In this document: one piece after another, positions 63,704-64,000 of the stretch | Position numbering within the stretch: position 1 is the first letter of the stretch | Layout: the number at the start of each line of letters is the position of its first letter | Source: Komagataeibacter sp. FNDCF1 | Lineage (GTDB): Bacteria; Pseudomonadota; Alphaproteobacteria; Acetobacterales; Acetobacteraceae | Length of the DNA stretch: 64,000 nt | NCBI RefSeq assembly: GCF_021295335.1 | Contig: NZ_JAIWOT010000001.1 | Location: forward strand, 3,390,001 to 3,454,000 | Direction of reading: 5' to 3' | Made by a program: the position numbers and the translations under genes | The notes under the pieces: model-generated | Databases searched by the model: none | What the model was told of the DNA's origin: nothing | The model's input: the letters and a program-made list of their open reading frames with translations, nothing else

Positions 63704-64000
63704 ATGGGAACGAACCGCTGGTTTGTGGACAGTGAAACCGGGGAACTGGCGGACGTGCTGCTGTGCCCGCCGGACCATTATGCCTGGATTCCCAGCAACG
63801 ACATCGCCATCCAGAGCATGGCATCGGGTGCGACCATCGACCGCGCGGCGCTGCGGGCGCAGTTTGACGGGCTGGTCGCCACCCTGCGTGAAGCCGGGGT
63901 CAGCTGCCATTTCCTGACCCCGCATGAAGGCATGCCCTACGAGGTCTATACCCGCGACAGTTCCCAGACCACGCCGTTCGGCACCGTCGTCACCCGCCTG
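63704..64000 (+). CDS. Arginine deiminase / DDAH-family amidinohydrolase, 5' part
   Basis: The first 99 codons of a gene cut by the window edge; the frame is open to base 64000. The start ATGGGAACGAACCGC at 63704 follows a cgggac stretch. The end, YEVYTRDSSQTTPFGTVVTR (about residues 79-98), matches the guanidino-group-modifying enzyme superfamily (dimethylargininase, amidinotransferase, arginine deiminase). There a TRD/ARD motif precedes the first substrate-binding Asp. DVLLCPPDHYAWIPSNDIAI (about 16-35) is a typical opening strand and loop. These enzymes act on arginine, methylarginines or related guanidines; the catalytic His and Cys would be beyond the window. Confidence 0.8.
   Translation, partial: MGTNRWFVDSETGELADVLLCPPDHYAWIPSNDIAIQSMASGATIDRAALRAQFDGLVATLREAGVSCHFLTPHEGMPYEVYTRDSSQTTPFGTVVTRL

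Overview
The window looks like chromosome of an acetic acid bacterium of the Komagataeibacter (formerly Gluconacetobacter) xylinus group. The evidence is a type II cellulose operon (a fused bcsAB gene, then bcsX, bcsY and bcsC), an acetan/xanthan-type heteropolysaccharide cluster with all four dTDP-rhamnose genes, alphaproteobacterial rRNA and tRNA order, and high-GC coding sequence broken by a few very AT-rich intergenic islands. The genus call rests on remembered gene order, not on a search.

Layout. 1-1.5 kb: 3' end of an rRNA operon (23S, 5S, initiator tRNA-Met, terminator). 2.3-2.9 kb: fatty-acid-hydroxylase-family membrane protein (minus). 3.3-7.5 kb: capsule-type genes (KpsC-like, KpsS-like, a GT4 glycosyltransferase). 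7.5-8.2 kb: an AT-rich regulatory island. 8.2-20.8 kb: type II cellulose operon. It carries two insertion sequences of different families. An IS630-type element sits exactly at the BcsA/BcsB junction of the fused gene, and an IS5/IS1031-type element sits in the ninth codon of bcsX. Removing each element together with one 3-bp target copy restores one continuous reading frame in both genes. 21.2-22.8 kb: msrPQ methionine-sulfoxide repair. 22.8-27.1 kb: acetoin dehydrogenase acoABC with a divergent AcoR-like regulator that lacks the AAA+ domain. 27.4-31.6 kb: xylulokinase, a secreted yellow/MRJP-type protein and a sugar porter. 31.7-35.5 kb: a flavoprotein, a DegT-type aminotransferase and an unfamiliar glycosyltransferase-like protein.

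35.5-60.5 kb is a large exopolysaccharide locus. The minus-strand arm reads acyltransferase, Wzy-like polymerase, secreted GH5 glucanase, rfbC, rfbD. The plus-strand arm reads GumK-like transferase, three more glycosyltransferases, mannose-1-phosphate guanylyltransferase, GumD-like initiating transferase, WecG/GumM-like transferase, Wzc-like protein, GumH-like mannosyltransferase, flippase, outer-membrane barrel, Wza-like lipoprotein, a second acyltransferase, rfbB, rfbA. The seven sugar transferases and two acyltransferases are just what a di-acetylated heptasaccharide repeat of the acetan type needs. 60.7-64 kb: an SDR dehydrogenase, an unrecognised protein, Dps, and the start of an arginine-deiminase/DDAH-family hydrolase cut by the window edge.

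The strongest observations are the reconstruction of the two interrupted cellulose genes and the near one-to-one match between the exopolysaccharide gene set and an acetan-like repeat unit. I found no CRISPR array, prophage or recognisable defence system.
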